Positions 26,354 to 35,194 of a stretch of DNA of 51,289 bases are shown one piece after another (position 1 is the first letter of the stretch; each line of letters opens with the position of its first letter). The stretch is from Eutrophovita sp913057845. GTDB lineage: Bacteria > Pseudomonadota > Gammaproteobacteria > Burkholderiales > Eutrophovitaceae. Made by a program: the position numbers and the translations under genes. The stretch spans positions 1-51,289 of the forward strand of contig CAWUVH010000018.1 in NCBI GenBank assembly GCA_963925895.1, written 5' to 3'. The notes below the pieces were generated by a model. That model did no database searches. It saw only the letters and a program-made list of their open reading frames with translations, and was not told where the DNA came from.

Positions 26354-27337
26354 TTAATTCCTTACCAACGAATCGCCGATCTGCTTCACAGTATTTACTG
26401 GGGCATCACCAAGAACTGTCACAAATTGGTCGTCAACAACTCGACGGTAGATGTTTAAAGATCCTTGTTTACCTAGTCCAGCGCTAAAACCGCGCACACT
26501 ACGAGAATCGATAAACACCGAAACCGCAGCGAACCCGTCTGAGAAGACCAGATGAATCCTTGAACCTTTATGACCTATCCTTTTTTGCGAATTCATGACT
26601 TGTTTGAACCCTGACGGTGGCTTACTCACCGACCATGCCTTATCGAGGGACGAACCGCCCAACTGCTTCCTCGCGCCCCGGTCCATTCTCCAAGTCAGGG
26701 CAGCCTCTTCATAGACGGATCTAGTCATCACCTCGGTTACATGATTTCCTATGTTCACCTCAGTAAACATAATTTGCTCAACTAATTCGTTACGTTCCGA
26801 GTACATCTGAGCTTTAATTTGTAGCCCTGTCTTTTGATCTACCCAAAGTTCGTGTCGGTACCGTAATTTGTCCCGAGGCAACAGCGTGATGTGCGTTGCA
26901 AACCGCCCCGCAATACGGTCCACATCCCCTACATAAACATCGTAGTTTTCCCCTACTGTGGACAGTTGATTGGAGGTTAGGGATGGGAAGCTCCGCTCTT
27001 GAACACCAGCTTTACTTCTCAAGTATTTATCGTCTGGCACATACACCAAAACATTGTCATCCACGCGCGTTATTTCCAGCTGATCGCCATCTAGACGCAC
27101 TATCTTCTCCAACTCTTTAGGCCCGCTGCCGTGATGAGTGATGCGGCAGGTCTCGAAGAGATCTCCTTTTTGGATCACAAATACACCCGTATAATTTAAC
27201 GTCTGCCCAGCATAGGCAACTTGCTGTAATGCAGTTAAAGCATCCTGCTGACTCAGCTGGACCGACTTCGCTTGGGCGTGAATACTCGAGGCTGTGGTGA
27301 GAAAAGCGAGCGTTAGGCTAAGAAAAAATTTCCACAT
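26354..27337 (-). CDS. rseB: Sigma-E regulatory protein RseB/MucB
   Basis: RseB binds the periplasmic part of the anti-sigma factor RseA and protects it from proteolysis until lipopolysaccharide signals accumulate. A signal peptide (MWKFFLSLTLAFLTTASS) is followed by the lipoprotein-like half-barrel domain (YTGVFVIQKGD near residue 50, LDGDQLEITRVDD, RHELWVDQKTGLQIKAQM) and a smaller C-terminal domain ending in GDSLVRN. The 327-residue length is usual. It lies 19 bases after rseA. Confidence 0.93.
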   Translation of the reverse strand: MWKFFLSLTLAFLTTASSIHAQAKSVQLSQQDALTALQQVAYAGQTLNYTGVFVIQKGDLFETCRITHHGSGPKELEKIVRLDGDQLEITRVDDNVLVYVPDDKYLRSKAGVQERSFPSLTSNQLSTVGENYDVYVGDVDRIAGRFATHITLLPRDKLRYRHELWVDQKTGLQIKAQMYSERNELVEQIMFTEVNIGNHVTEVMTRSVYEEAALTWRMDRGARKQLGGSSLDKAWSVSKPPSGFKQVMNSQKRIGHKGSRIHLVFSDGFAAVSVFIDSRSVRGFSAGLGKQGSLNIYRRVVDDQFVTVLGDAPVNTVKQIGDSLVRN

Positions 27338-27356
27338 AAGGTTAGGTATTGCCTCG

Positions 27357-27845
27357 TTACTCGTCCGACTTGTTCAATAGAGCACCAGAACTCAAACCTC
27401 GCGGATTGACTTGTTCATGTGCTGCTAAATATTCCGCAATCCCAGCTTCATACACTTCTTCTAAAGCAACTTGCTGCTCCTGTGACACGAAATCTCGTTT
27501 TGCTATTCGAACCTCAACTGGACTATTCTCTGCAACCCCCAACCACCCGACAACGGCCATGACCGCAAACGAAGCAGCAATCTTCATCCAGGAATACTCA
27601 GTCGGCTTCTTGATCCTACTGATCATTGGAGCAACTAATGTCGGCTCCGCCGCCAAAGCCTCATGAAAACGGCTTTGTGACAGCCCCGCACGCCCCTCAG
27701 AACGAATCACGTCACCAATCACATGATAAGTGCGCCATACCTCTCTTGCATCGACTGATTTTTTGATCGCTTGATACGCCGCAGCCTCCTGCTCACCTCC
27801 CATCTCGCCATCCATGAGACCAGAAATATGCTCTTTATTTACCAT
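27357..27845 (-). CDS. rseA: Anti-sigma-E factor RseA/MucA
   Basis: This 162-residue inner-membrane protein sequesters sigma-E and is cut by regulated proteolysis under envelope stress. The N-terminal cytoplasmic domain (KEHISGLMDGEMGGEQEAAAY near residues 4-24, WRTYHVIGDVIRSE) is the sigma-binding part. A transmembrane helix lies at about residues 108-125 (IAASFAVMAVVGWLGVA), and a short periplasmic tail follows. The start overlaps the rpoE stop by seven bases. Confidence 0.93.
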   Translation of the reverse strand: MVNKEHISGLMDGEMGGEQEAAAYQAIKKSVDAREVWRTYHVIGDVIRSEGRAGLSQSRFHEALAAEPTLVAPMISRIKKPTEYSWMKIAASFAVMAVVGWLGVAENSPVEVRIAKRDFVSQEQQVALEEVYEAGIAEYLAAHEQVNPRGLSSGALLNKSDE

Positions 27846-28516
27846 CGTTTACCCTCTCCCACGTCTAACATCGGCTTAATCTTTTGTGAAATTGCCTCGC
27901 GAGCTCTAAAAATTCGGGATCTCACCGTACCAATGGGACATTCCATTGCTTCTGCAATATCCTCATAGCTCATACCTTCAATTTCGCGCAACATAATCGC
28001 CTCCCGCAGATCGGCAGGCAATTCGTCAATTGTTTTGTTCACGGTCTCAGCGATCTGCTTTGTAATCAGCTCTGACTCAGGAGTTGTGCTGTTACTGATG
28101 AATCGATCTTCTTCAAAATCATCGTCATCATTTTTTTCAAACTGGCTTAGCGATATGGGGCGTTTCGACGCTGCTACAAGATAATTTTTAGCAGTATTGA
28201 CAGCTATTCGATACAACCAGGTGTAGAACGCACTGTCTCCACGAAAATTTGCCAAAGCTTTATAGGCCTTGATGAAGGAGTCCTGAACGACATCCTCAAC
28301 CTCTGCCTCAGAACGAATAAATCTCGAGACTAAACGACTTACTCTGCGTTGATACTTCGTAAATAACAGCTCAAACGCGACTTTATCACCGCGTTGGACC
28401 CGCAATACAAGAACGTTGTCTTTTTCTCTTTCCGACATAACGACGAGCTTACCAGATTGTTGTTTCTTGCTGGTATTCGCTGGAACATTTAAATAGGTAT
28501 TGAGTGATAAGTCCAT
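27839..28516 (-). CDS. rpoE: RNA polymerase sigma-E factor (RpoE/AlgU)
   Basis: This extracytoplasmic-function sigma factor controls the envelope stress response. Region 2 (FELLFTKYQRRVSRLVSRFI, EDVVQDSFIKAYKALANFR, YTWLYRIAVNTAKNYL) and region 4 (LPADLREAIMLREIEGMSYE, AMECPIGTVRSRIFRARE) are complete. I place the start at ATG 28516, preceded by AGGGG with a good spacing. This adds about 26 residues before the usual beginning (MSEREKDN at 28438). The still longer frame to 28591 would start upstream of the candidate promoter. Divergent nadB is the classical neighbour. Confidence 0.95.
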   Translation of the reverse strand: MDLSLNTYLNVPANTSKKQQSGKLVVMSEREKDNVLVLRVQRGDKVAFELLFTKYQRRVSRLVSRFIRSEAEVEDVVQDSFIKAYKALANFRGDSAFYTWLYRIAVNTAKNYLVAASKRPISLSQFEKNDDDDFEEDRFISNSTTPESELITKQIAETVNKTIDELPADLREAIMLREIEGMSYEDIAEAMECPIGTVRSRIFRAREAISQKIKPMLDVGEGKRW

Positions 28517-28548
28517 GATGTTACCCCTAGTATTTTTATACGTCAGTG

Positions 28549-28617
28549 TATGAGCACCAAATAATGGAATGAGTTCCCCGAACATACTCAATATTTAACA
28601 TATTTAAATCATGTCAA
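28549..28617 (-). promoter_or_regulatory. Candidate promoters of the rpoE operon (sigma-E type and sigma-70 type)
   Basis: On the minus strand GGAACTC at 28577-28571 and TCATA at 28553-28549 are 17 bases apart (measured from GAACTC), close to the AlgU/RpoE pattern GAACTT-N16/17-TCtgA. This would give autoregulation and a start near 28541. Further upstream, TTGACA at 28617-28612 followed after 16-17 bases by an AT-rich element could be a housekeeping promoter. Confidence 0.4.
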
Positions 28618-28688
28618 AATAAGCTGATCCGACGCTAGTAATTGCGTTACTCTAGCCAAAAATCTATCCAATCAAAGAACTTACACTA

Positions 28689-30266
28689 GTGATCAGTTTT
28701 GACATAGTCATTTTAGGCAGTGGATTAGCTGGTTTAGCCAGTGCACTGAAGCTCGCCCCACACCGGAGAGTCGCTGTCGTAACTAAAAAAAGCATGCCCG
28801 ACGGCGCGAGCAACTGGGCCCAGGGCGGCATTGCGGCAGTTGTCGACGCGTTTGATACGCATGAATCTCACATTGAAGACACCATGATTGCTGGAGCCTA
28901 CCTAAGCGACTTTGATGTCACTCGCTTGGTGGTTGAGAGAGGTGCCCAAGGGATTGAATGGCTCATCGATCAAGGTGTGAATTTCACTAAAGATAACAAC
29001 ACGTCCTCAGGGCTTCACCTGACCATGGAGGGAGGCCATAGTTTTCGAAGGATTATTCACGCAGATGATGCGACCGGGCACGCGGTCCAAACGACCCTTG
29101 AAGAACGGGTTCGTGCTCACCCCAATATCACCATTTTAGAGAATCACGTAGGCATCGATCTGATCACTGAAAAAGACCCCATCTCCAATAAAATGCAGTG
29201 CTGCGGCATCTACGTTTTAGATTCAAATAAAGATCTGGTGGTCGCCATCCAGGCTCCCACGGTCATTCTAGCCACGGGTGGCGCAGGAAAAACGTATCTG
29301 TATACGACCAATCCAGACACATCCACTGGGGATGGCATTGCGATTGGATGGCGCGCTGGATGCAGTGTATCCAACATGGAATTCATACAGTTTCACCCAA
29401 CCTGTCTGTATCACCCTGAGGCAAAATCCTTCTTGATCTCTGAAGCCGTTCGAGGAGAAGGTGGTTTATTATTGCTACCGAATGGTCACCGTTTTATGCC
29501 CGACCACGATGCTCGCGCAGAGCTAGCGCCGCGTGACATTGTCGCGAGGAGTATAGATGCGGAGATGAAAAAACATGGCGTCGATTGTGTTTACTTGGAT
29601 ATTTCACACAGAGGGGCAGCCTTCATCCAAGAGCATTTCCCCAACATTTATAATCGGTGCTTAGAGCTTGGGATAGACGCTTCTAAAGAACCCATTCCAG
29701 TCGTCCCAGCCGCTCACTACACATGTGGTGGGCTTAATACATCTATCGAGGGACTGACAGACATTAATGGACTTTATGCGATCGGCGAGACTGCCCATAC
29801 CGGACTTCATGGCGCAAACCGCCTTGCAAGTAATTCACTGCTTGAGTGTTTGGTTTTTGCAGAGCAAGCGACAAAACACATACTCACTCAAGAACAATTG
29901 GCGTTAGAAGCGGTGAAGGAATGGGACGAAAGTCGCGTCACCGATTCGGATGAAGAAGTTATCATTGCCCACAATTGGGATGAGCTCAGGCGTTTTATGT
30001 GGAACTACGTCGGTATCGTAAGAACAACCAAACGACTTGAACGTGCGAACCGCCGACTGCAATTACTTCAAGAAGAAATCAGGGATTACTATTCAAATTT
30101 CAGAGTAACCCGTGATCTTTTAGAACTAAGAAATCTCGTGGCCGTGTCGGAACTGATTGTGCGCTGCGCGCTCAAACGCAAAGAGAGTCGCGGCCTGCAC
30201 TTCAGTACTGATTATCCAGAGTTGGAAACAACGGCTTTAAACACTACTTGCCAACCTAAAATTTAA
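28689..30266 (+). CDS. nadB: L-aspartate oxidase
   Basis: This flavoenzyme oxidises L-aspartate to iminoaspartate, the first step of de novo NAD synthesis. The GTG start at 28689 gives MISFDIVILGSGLAGLASAL with the FAD-binding GxGxxG. GASNWAQGGIAAV near residues 38-50, ILATGGAGKTYLYTTN near 197-212 and HGANRLASNSLLECL near 374-388 are hallmarks of NadB and separate it from succinate dehydrogenase flavoprotein. The C-terminal helical domain is complete (525 residues). Its stop shares a base with the ygfZ start. Confidence 0.97.
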   Translation: MISFDIVILGSGLAGLASALKLAPHRRVAVVTKKSMPDGASNWAQGGIAAVVDAFDTHESHIEDTMIAGAYLSDFDVTRLVVERGAQGIEWLIDQGVNFTKDNNTSSGLHLTMEGGHSFRRIIHADDATGHAVQTTLEERVRAHPNITILENHVGIDLITEKDPISNKMQCCGIYVLDSNKDLVVAIQAPTVILATGGAGKTYLYTTNPDTSTGDGIAIGWRAGCSVSNMEFIQFHPTCLYHPEAKSFLISEAVRGEGGLLLLPNGHRFMPDHDARAELAPRDIVARSIDAEMKKHGVDCVYLDISHRGAAFIQEHFPNIYNRCLELGIDASKEPIPVVPAAHYTCGGLNTSIEGLTDINGLYAIGETAHTGLHGANRLASNSLLECLVFAEQATKHILTQEQLALEAVKEWDESRVTDSDEEVIIAHNWDELRRFMWNYVGIVRTTKRLERANRRLQLLQEEIRDYYSNFRVTRDLLELRNLVAVSELIVRCALKRKESRGLHFSTDYPELETTALNTTCQPKI

Positions 30267-31240
30267 TGATGCCGCAAAAATCAGATTACATGAAGTCAAA
30301 ATGGTCGAATCTTCTGGACCGAACAAACGATCGAATTAAAGAGCGTGACCCTGCAGCGAAAGACCCTTTAGCCGGAAAATCAATCATCACGCCGTTAATG
30401 GATATCTCTGTTGTACATGTCAGCGGGGATGACGCAACAGCCTTTTTAGACTCCCAACTAACGAGTGACATTAAGAATTTAGCCGATAAAAAAATGGCCC
30501 GATCAGGCTACTGCAACCCTAAGGGACGTTTAATTGCAACACCATATATCTTTCGCGATGGGGACAATTTCAACTTACTGCTTCCTGATGATTTAGCAAG
30601 CGAATTCGTATTAAGACTATCTCGTTTTATCCTGAGAGCAAAAGTCAAACTTGTCATTAATGAAAAAGCTGCGACTATTGGGTTTATTACTAAAGAAGGA
30701 ATGCGAGTCCTTCCTGAGATAAATCCAAGCTCAGGAAGTCACATCATGCCTTTAAATGCTACGCAGGCCATATTAGTCTGTCCATTTGAGTTTTTAGAAC
30801 CACTGTGGGAGGCGTTAACAGTCACACACACAATATATGGAGAGGACCTGTGGCGACTTGAGACCATCCGTAATGGAATCGTAAATATCGGCGATGAGAC
30901 AAAAGAGCAGTTCCTGCCGCAGATGATCAACCTGGACAAGGGAGATGGCGTGAGCTTCACAAAAGGTTGTTATCCAGGGCAAGAGATTGTCGCCCGCACC
31001 AAATATCTTGGTTCCGTAAAAAGAAAACTATGCCAATTTAAATCGAATATACCGCTCGGCGCCGGGACGGCTCTTTTGAACTCAAGTGGAACCACATACG
31101 GTCTTGTATGTGACAGCGCTCCCTCTTCCGATAAAACTAATGTGTACGAGGGGCTTGCAGTTGTCCAATCGGAACACGTTCACGAGCAGCACCTCACCAC
31201 ACAGAATTCAGGTCAAATTGAAGAATTAAAGGTTATTTAA
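30266..31240 (+). CDS. ygfZ: Folate-binding protein YgfZ (Fe-S cluster maintenance)
   Basis: YgfZ is a tetrahydrofolate-dependent protein of the GcvT-like fold that helps assemble or repair Fe-S clusters in enzymes such as MiaB. The family signature KGCYPGQEIVARTKYLG near residues 230-246 contains the essential Cys. LTSDIKNLADKKMARSGYCN near 65-85 and DLWRLETIRNGI fit the GcvT-like core. The 324-residue length is normal. Translational coupling to nadB is notable because quinolinate synthase NadA, the next enzyme, carries an Fe-S cluster. Confidence 0.94.
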   Translation: MMPQKSDYMKSKWSNLLDRTNDRIKERDPAAKDPLAGKSIITPLMDISVVHVSGDDATAFLDSQLTSDIKNLADKKMARSGYCNPKGRLIATPYIFRDGDNFNLLLPDDLASEFVLRLSRFILRAKVKLVINEKAATIGFITKEGMRVLPEINPSSGSHIMPLNATQAILVCPFEFLEPLWEALTVTHTIYGEDLWRLETIRNGIVNIGDETKEQFLPQMINLDKGDGVSFTKGCYPGQEIVARTKYLGSVKRKLCQFKSNIPLGAGTALLNSSGTTYGLVCDSAPSSDKTNVYEGLAVVQSEHVHEQHLTTQNSGQIEELKVI

Positions 31241-31243
31241 CAA

Positions 31244-32020
31244 ATGTGCCTTGTCTTATTCGCCTGGGGCATGCACCCCCAATACCCCCTAATCGTTGCC
31301 TCGAATCGGGATGAATACCATAATCGCCCCGCTGCCCCAATACATCGCTGGAAAGATTACCCAAACATCATTGCAGGTCGAGATTTAGAACAATCAGGCA
31401 CATGGATGGGCGTCACCAAATCCGGACGCTGGGCCATAGTGACAAATTTTAGAGAACGAAAAACCACATCGACTCGCAAAGAATCACGAGGGAATTTAAC
31501 AAAAAACTTTTTAACCAGCGATCAATCGCCTCAAGCCTTCGCTTTGTCAATCGGAAAAATGGCCGAGTCCTACAATGGATTTAATCTACTCGTCGGAGAT
31601 TCGTCATCAATGTACTACGTGACCAATAGGCAGCCAGAGGGGATGCCACAGACGCAATCCATTGAAAAACCGGGGATTTATGGCCTGAGTAATCACCTAC
31701 TCGATACGAATTGGCCGAAGGTGACGAGTGGGAAAAAATCATTCGCAACTTTAATCAAGAATAATGAGGTGATCCCCTTCGATGAAGTCGTAACCTTGAT
31801 GTCAAATACAACTCAACCACACGATGAGGCACTTCCCGATACAGGTGTTGACCCAGCGTGGGAGCGCACTCTATCTCCCATGTTCATTACCTCAAATGAA
31901 TACGGAACACGCGCCACATCTTTACTGTTGATCAGTTCGGATGCTTTGAAAATTGAACTCTCTGAGATGACCTTCGATGTCAAAGGTGAGGCGCTTACGA
32001 ATCACACCATTATCGTTTAA
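31244..32020 (+). CDS. NRDE family protein (TANGO2-like)
   Basis: This 258-residue protein starts MCLVLFAWGMHPQYPLIVAS, followed by NRDEYHNRPAAP, the motif that names the family (residues 21-24 N-R-D-E). The N-terminal Cys2 is at the place of the nucleophile of Ntn hydrolases, and GTWMGVTKSGRWAIVTNFRE is the next conserved block. The family is conserved from bacteria to the human TANGO2 protein; its biochemical role is not settled, with heme trafficking proposed. It lies three bases after ygfZ, so it is co-transcribed with nadB-ygfZ. Confidence 0.92.
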   Translation: MCLVLFAWGMHPQYPLIVASNRDEYHNRPAAPIHRWKDYPNIIAGRDLEQSGTWMGVTKSGRWAIVTNFRERKTTSTRKESRGNLTKNFLTSDQSPQAFALSIGKMAESYNGFNLLVGDSSSMYYVTNRQPEGMPQTQSIEKPGIYGLSNHLLDTNWPKVTSGKKSFATLIKNNEVIPFDEVVTLMSNTTQPHDEALPDTGVDPAWERTLSPMFITSNEYGTRATSLLLISSDALKIELSEMTFDVKGEALTNHTIIV

Positions 32021-32067
32021 GGGTTATTAACCAGGATCATATCCCGCCTAGATAGAGACACGAAACC

Positions 32068-32877
32068 TTATCGCTTAGGAAGGTATCTGAGTGGATCTAC
32101 GGGCTTACCTTTCAATCTAACCTCGAAGTGAAGCGTATCACTGTACCCCCCACCTCCGACAATCGCGACTTGCTGCCCTTGAGCAATGAACTGCCCCTCA
32201 CTCGACAAAAGTTGGCTATTGTGTGCGTAGACACTTAGAAAATCTTCGTCATGTTTGATGATCAATAATTTGCCATACCCACGGAGTCCACTGCCACTAT
32301 AGACAACCTTACCGGGTGCCGCAGCATAAACCGGGGTTTCCTTTGAGACGCGAATTCCGATGCCCTTTCCACGCTCACTGACTCGTTCCATAAAACGATA
32401 GTCGAGGGAGCCACTCGTCGGCCATCTCCAACTGCTGGGTGGCCCTATGGATTCAACAACTGGCTTATCTACCCTATCAGCAGATATGGCTTCTGTTTGA
32501 CTTTGGGCAGACACCTTAGGAATCTTTAGCAATTGCCCCACATGAATTACATTCGTGACATCAACACCGTTAAACCGTGCAAGCTCTTTATAATCCACCC
32601 CAAATTGAATAGAGATGCTGTAGAGCGTATCTCCTGGCTTGACTTGATAACCTGTACTCTGCCCAGCCGACGCCAACGGACGCTTAACCTCCTTCGTATC
32701 GCGGCGCTTAACTTTATTTTTTTTGTCTGGCTTAGCCGCGCCTGAAGACACATCCGGCGCTGGAGAATAGTCACGTATGGGTGCAGAGCTCTTCGTGGTG
32801 CCACAGCCATGCAGCGCCACAATAATAGCTAGACCCATTAGCAAAAAAAATAATCTTGAATTCAACAGCTCTCGCAT
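32068..32877 (-). CDS. nlpD: NlpD-type lipoprotein, murein hydrolase activator
   Basis: This outer-membrane lipoprotein activates cell-wall amidases at division. A lipobox (ALHGC, Cys about 25) ends the signal peptide. A LysM domain follows (QVKPGDTLYSISIQFGVDY near residues 76-94, ending LLKIPK), then a long linker and a LytM domain (GRVVYSG-like GKVVYSGSGLRGYGKLLI, LSVYAHNSQLL, LHFEVRLKGKPVDPLRYLPKR). As in E. coli NlpD, the first zinc ligands of active LytM peptidases are not apparent (GIRVSKE in place of an H-x-G-x-D type motif), so it should activate rather than cut. It follows pcm; rpoS, its usual downstream neighbour, is absent. Confidence 0.94.
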   Translation of the reverse strand: MRELLNSRLFFLLMGLAIIVALHGCGTTKSSAPIRDYSPAPDVSSGAAKPDKKNKVKRRDTKEVKRPLASAGQSTGYQVKPGDTLYSISIQFGVDYKELARFNGVDVTNVIHVGQLLKIPKVSAQSQTEAISADRVDKPVVESIGPPSSWRWPTSGSLDYRFMERVSERGKGIGIRVSKETPVYAAAPGKVVYSGSGLRGYGKLLIIKHDEDFLSVYAHNSQLLSSEGQFIAQGQQVAIVGGGGYSDTLHFEVRLKGKPVDPLRYLPKR

Positions 32878-32882
32878 GCGCC

Positions 32883-33554
32883 TTACTTTACAACAACCCC
32901 ACTGAGGAATGGAACAAAACTGACTTCTTCATGCTTTTTAACGTCATATCCTGATTCGAGTTTAATCACCTCGGTAAGATATTGTTTTGTAATGCCAAGT
33001 GGAATAATAAGCCGCCCTTGCGGCACTAAGAGCTCAATCAAGTGCTCCGGAAGGGTCGAAGCTCCCGCAGCGACAACGATCGCGTCTAACGGAAACAATG
33101 AATCTAAAGCCTCCGAACCATCTGCATGCTTCACACGAACATTGTGACATTTCAACGACCGCAGTCGAATTCTAGCGCCACTGAGCAGCGTACCAATCCG
33201 TTCGATCGAATACACTTCTTTTGCTATTCGCGACAAAACGGCAGCCTGGTATCCACAACCTGTGCCTATTTCAAGAACACGATTTAGTGGTGAACCAGCT
33301 CGCGCAAGCTCACAAGAACGGGCCACAGTCAGTGGTCTCGAAATCGTTTGTCCAGATCCAATAGGCAAAGACACATCATCATAAGCCCGACTTGCTAAAG
33401 CTTCTTCTACAAATAAGTGCCTAGGAACCACGCTCAGCGCCTGAAGAACAGCCTCGTCAGAGATACCTTCTTGTCGTAACCGATCGACCATTCGTCGTCT
33501 CGTCCGATCAGAAGTCATCCCTATCCCGACCTTATTCTCTCCAGAAAAGCTCAC
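32883..33554 (-). CDS. pcm: Protein-L-isoaspartate O-methyltransferase
   Basis: Pcm methylates isoaspartyl residues in aged proteins using SAM so that they can be repaired. GSGQTISRPLTVARSCEL near residues 67-84 is the PCMT signature, and VLEIGTGCGYQAAVLS near 94-109 is SAM motif I. The longest frame starts with GTG 33554. ATG 33518 (MTSDRTRRR) matches the usual start of the family better and is a real alternative; ribosome-binding sites do not decide it. It lies in the conserved order surE-pcm-nlpD. Confidence 0.94.
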   Translation of the reverse strand: MSFSGENKVGIGMTSDRTRRRMVDRLRQEGISDEAVLQALSVVPRHLFVEEALASRAYDDVSLPIGSGQTISRPLTVARSCELARAGSPLNRVLEIGTGCGYQAAVLSRIAKEVYSIERIGTLLSGARIRLRSLKCHNVRVKHADGSEALDSLFPLDAIVVAAGASTLPEHLIELLVPQGRLIIPLGITKQYLTEVIKLESGYDVKKHEEVSFVPFLSGVVVK

Positions 33555-33584
33555 GATTTTAAAAAAACCTATCTATTGGCAATG

Positions 33585-34325
33585 CTAACGACTGAGAAAA
33601 TCGAATCGACCACCGACAGTCGCATCGGTTAAGTCCACTTGGAGCGGTGTAACCGAAACGCAGTTTCGCTCAATCGCATCAAAATCAGTGCCACTGCTCT
33701 TATCTTTCACTGCTCCCGCAGCACCGATCCAATACACAGTTTGCCCACGTGGATTCTTAGTTTCAACGACACCTTCTGATTTGTGTCGACGACCCAACCG
33801 TGTGATTTGTGTTCCAGAGATACTGCCCGACTCAATATCAGGGACATTTACATTTAACAAGAATGGGGGTTGCATCGCAATATCTTCAAAGCCCATCACT
33901 ATGTCTTGAGCGACTTTCGCTGCAGTCAAAAAATTCTGACTTTTTTTGCTGGCAAGCGATACCGCAATGGAGGGGACGCCCAACATAAAACCTTCCATCG
34001 CTGCAGCAACCGTTCCACTATAAATTGTATCTTCACCCATATTTGCACCATTATTGATTCCGGAAACAACAATATCTGGGACGACATCCAATAGACCCGT
34101 AATAGCCAAATGAACACAATCCACGGGAGTCCCATTCACTGAATAGATATTGCTTTCGTGCTGATTCACCACTAACGGCCTATCGAGGGTTAATGAGTTG
34201 CTTGCTCCGCTATAGTCTTTATTAGGCGCGACAACGACAACATCTCCAATTTCCATCATTGATTGAACGAGGGCCTTCAATCCCGGAGCGAAGAAGCCAT
34301 CATCATTACTGATAAGTATTTTCAT
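33585..34325 (-). CDS. surE: 5'/3'-nucleotidase SurE
   Basis: SurE is a metal-dependent phosphatase of nucleoside monophosphates and short polyphosphates. MKILISNDDGFFAPGLKALV gives the metal-binding Asp8-Asp9. APNKDYSGASNSLTL near residues 36-50 and VSGINNGANMGEDTIYSGTV near 93-112 supply the remaining ligands. The length of 246 is typical. It is the first gene of surE-pcm-nlpD. Confidence 0.97.
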   Translation of the reverse strand: MKILISNDDGFFAPGLKALVQSMMEIGDVVVVAPNKDYSGASNSLTLDRPLVVNQHESNIYSVNGTPVDCVHLAITGLLDVVPDIVVSGINNGANMGEDTIYSGTVAAAMEGFMLGVPSIAVSLASKKSQNFLTAAKVAQDIVMGFEDIAMQPPFLLNVNVPDIESGSISGTQITRLGRRHKSEGVVETKNPRGQTVYWIGAAGAVKDKSSGTDFDAIERNCVSVTPLQVDLTDATVGGRFDFLSR

Positions 34326-34403
34326 ATAAGAGGAGCGTGGTTTTTGTGTTTTTTAATCATAGGTAGCGGTTTTCCAACCAAGGTCTAATCTGCTTGAAAT
34401 CAA

Positions 34404-34480
34404 TGGTCGGGACGGTGAGATTCGAACTCACGACCCCCTGCACCCCATGCAGGTACGCTACCAGGCTGCGCTACGCCCCG
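34404..34480 (-). tRNA. tRNA-Pro (GGG)
   Basis: The 77-base gene includes CCA. The acceptor stem is CGGGGCG/CGTCCCG with one G-U pair, the anticodon loop is ATGGGGT (anticodon GGG) and the D-arm GCGCAGCCTGGTAGCG is typical of tRNA-Pro. It follows the MerR-like gene, as in many gammaproteobacteria. Confidence 0.96.
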
Positions 34481-34521
34481 ACGATTAATACTTTAGATAC
34501 AAAATTATATCAGACGGACCT

Positions 34522-34857
34522 TTAACTTCCTCGAAGTATCGAGAGAATCTCTTCCAATTCAGCCGGCTCTAAAGACAAATAAGGCACGGCCTCTTGATTC
34601 TTTCTGTTCGTGACAGAAGCGTTTAATTTTAAACGAGCCCCGTTGATTGTGAAGCCATCCTCTCTAAGCAGCTCCTTGATTCTCAAAACGAGAAGTACTT
34701 CTTTTTTTTGGTAGTAACGACGTCTCGATCGGCGATCAATGGATTGCAGTTCCGGAAACTCTTGTTCCCAGTAGCGCAGCACGTGCGACTTAACACCGCA
34801 GAGCTTACTGACCTCTCCGATAGTGAAATAACGCTTATCTGGTATCGAATAAACCAA
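34522..34857 (-). CDS. MerR-family transcriptional regulator
   Basis: This 111-residue protein has an N-terminal winged helix typical of MerR proteins: YFTIGEVSKLCGVKSHVLRY near residues 10-29, WEQEFPEL, and RRYYQKKEVLLVLRIKELL. A dimerisation helix follows and there is no Cys-rich effector domain. It belongs to the short MerR-like proteins found next to ihfA and pheST; their targets are unknown. It lies 17 bases after ihfA in the same operon. Confidence 0.92.
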   Translation of the reverse strand: MVYSIPDKRYFTIGEVSKLCGVKSHVLRYWEQEFPELQSIDRRSRRRYYQKKEVLLVLRIKELLREDGFTINGARLKLNASVTNRKNQEAVPYLSLEPAELEEILSILRGS

Positions 34858-34874
34858 CGTTCACCCTAAAACTT

Positions 34875-35183
34875 CTAACCCTCGTCTGGATGCGTGCCAC
34901 GACTCTCTTCTACACGCTGTTTAAATTTTTGGCTTGGATGAAACGTAACAACACGTCTGGCTGAAATGGGAATTGCCTCTCCAGTTTTTGGATTTCTACC
35001 TGGTCTCTGGCTTTTATCTCTCAACTGGAAATTACCGAATCCAGAGAGTTTTACATCCTCACCCTTCTCTAAACATATACGAATTTCCTCAAAAAAAACC
35101 TCTACAAAATCTTTAGCTTCCGTCTTATTCAGTCCTAATTTTTCAAAAATAAGATCTGACAATTCAGCTTTGGTCAGTGTCAT
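34875..35183 (-). CDS. ihfA: Integration host factor subunit alpha
   Basis: IHF-alpha forms a heterodimer with IHF-beta that bends DNA at specific sites in recombination, replication and transcription. The 102-residue DNABII protein has LTKAELSDLIFEKLGLNKTE at the start, VKLSGFGNFQLRDK near residues 43-56, and the DNA-intercalating arm GRNPKTGEAIPISARR near 62-77 with its Pro. Location directly after pheT identifies it as the alpha subunit rather than HU or IHF-beta. Confidence 0.97.
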   Translation of the reverse strand: MTLTKAELSDLIFEKLGLNKTEAKDFVEVFFEEIRICLEKGEDVKLSGFGNFQLRDKSQRPGRNPKTGEAIPISARRVVTFHPSQKFKQRVEESRGTHPDEG

Positions 35184-35194
35184 CTCATTTATCC

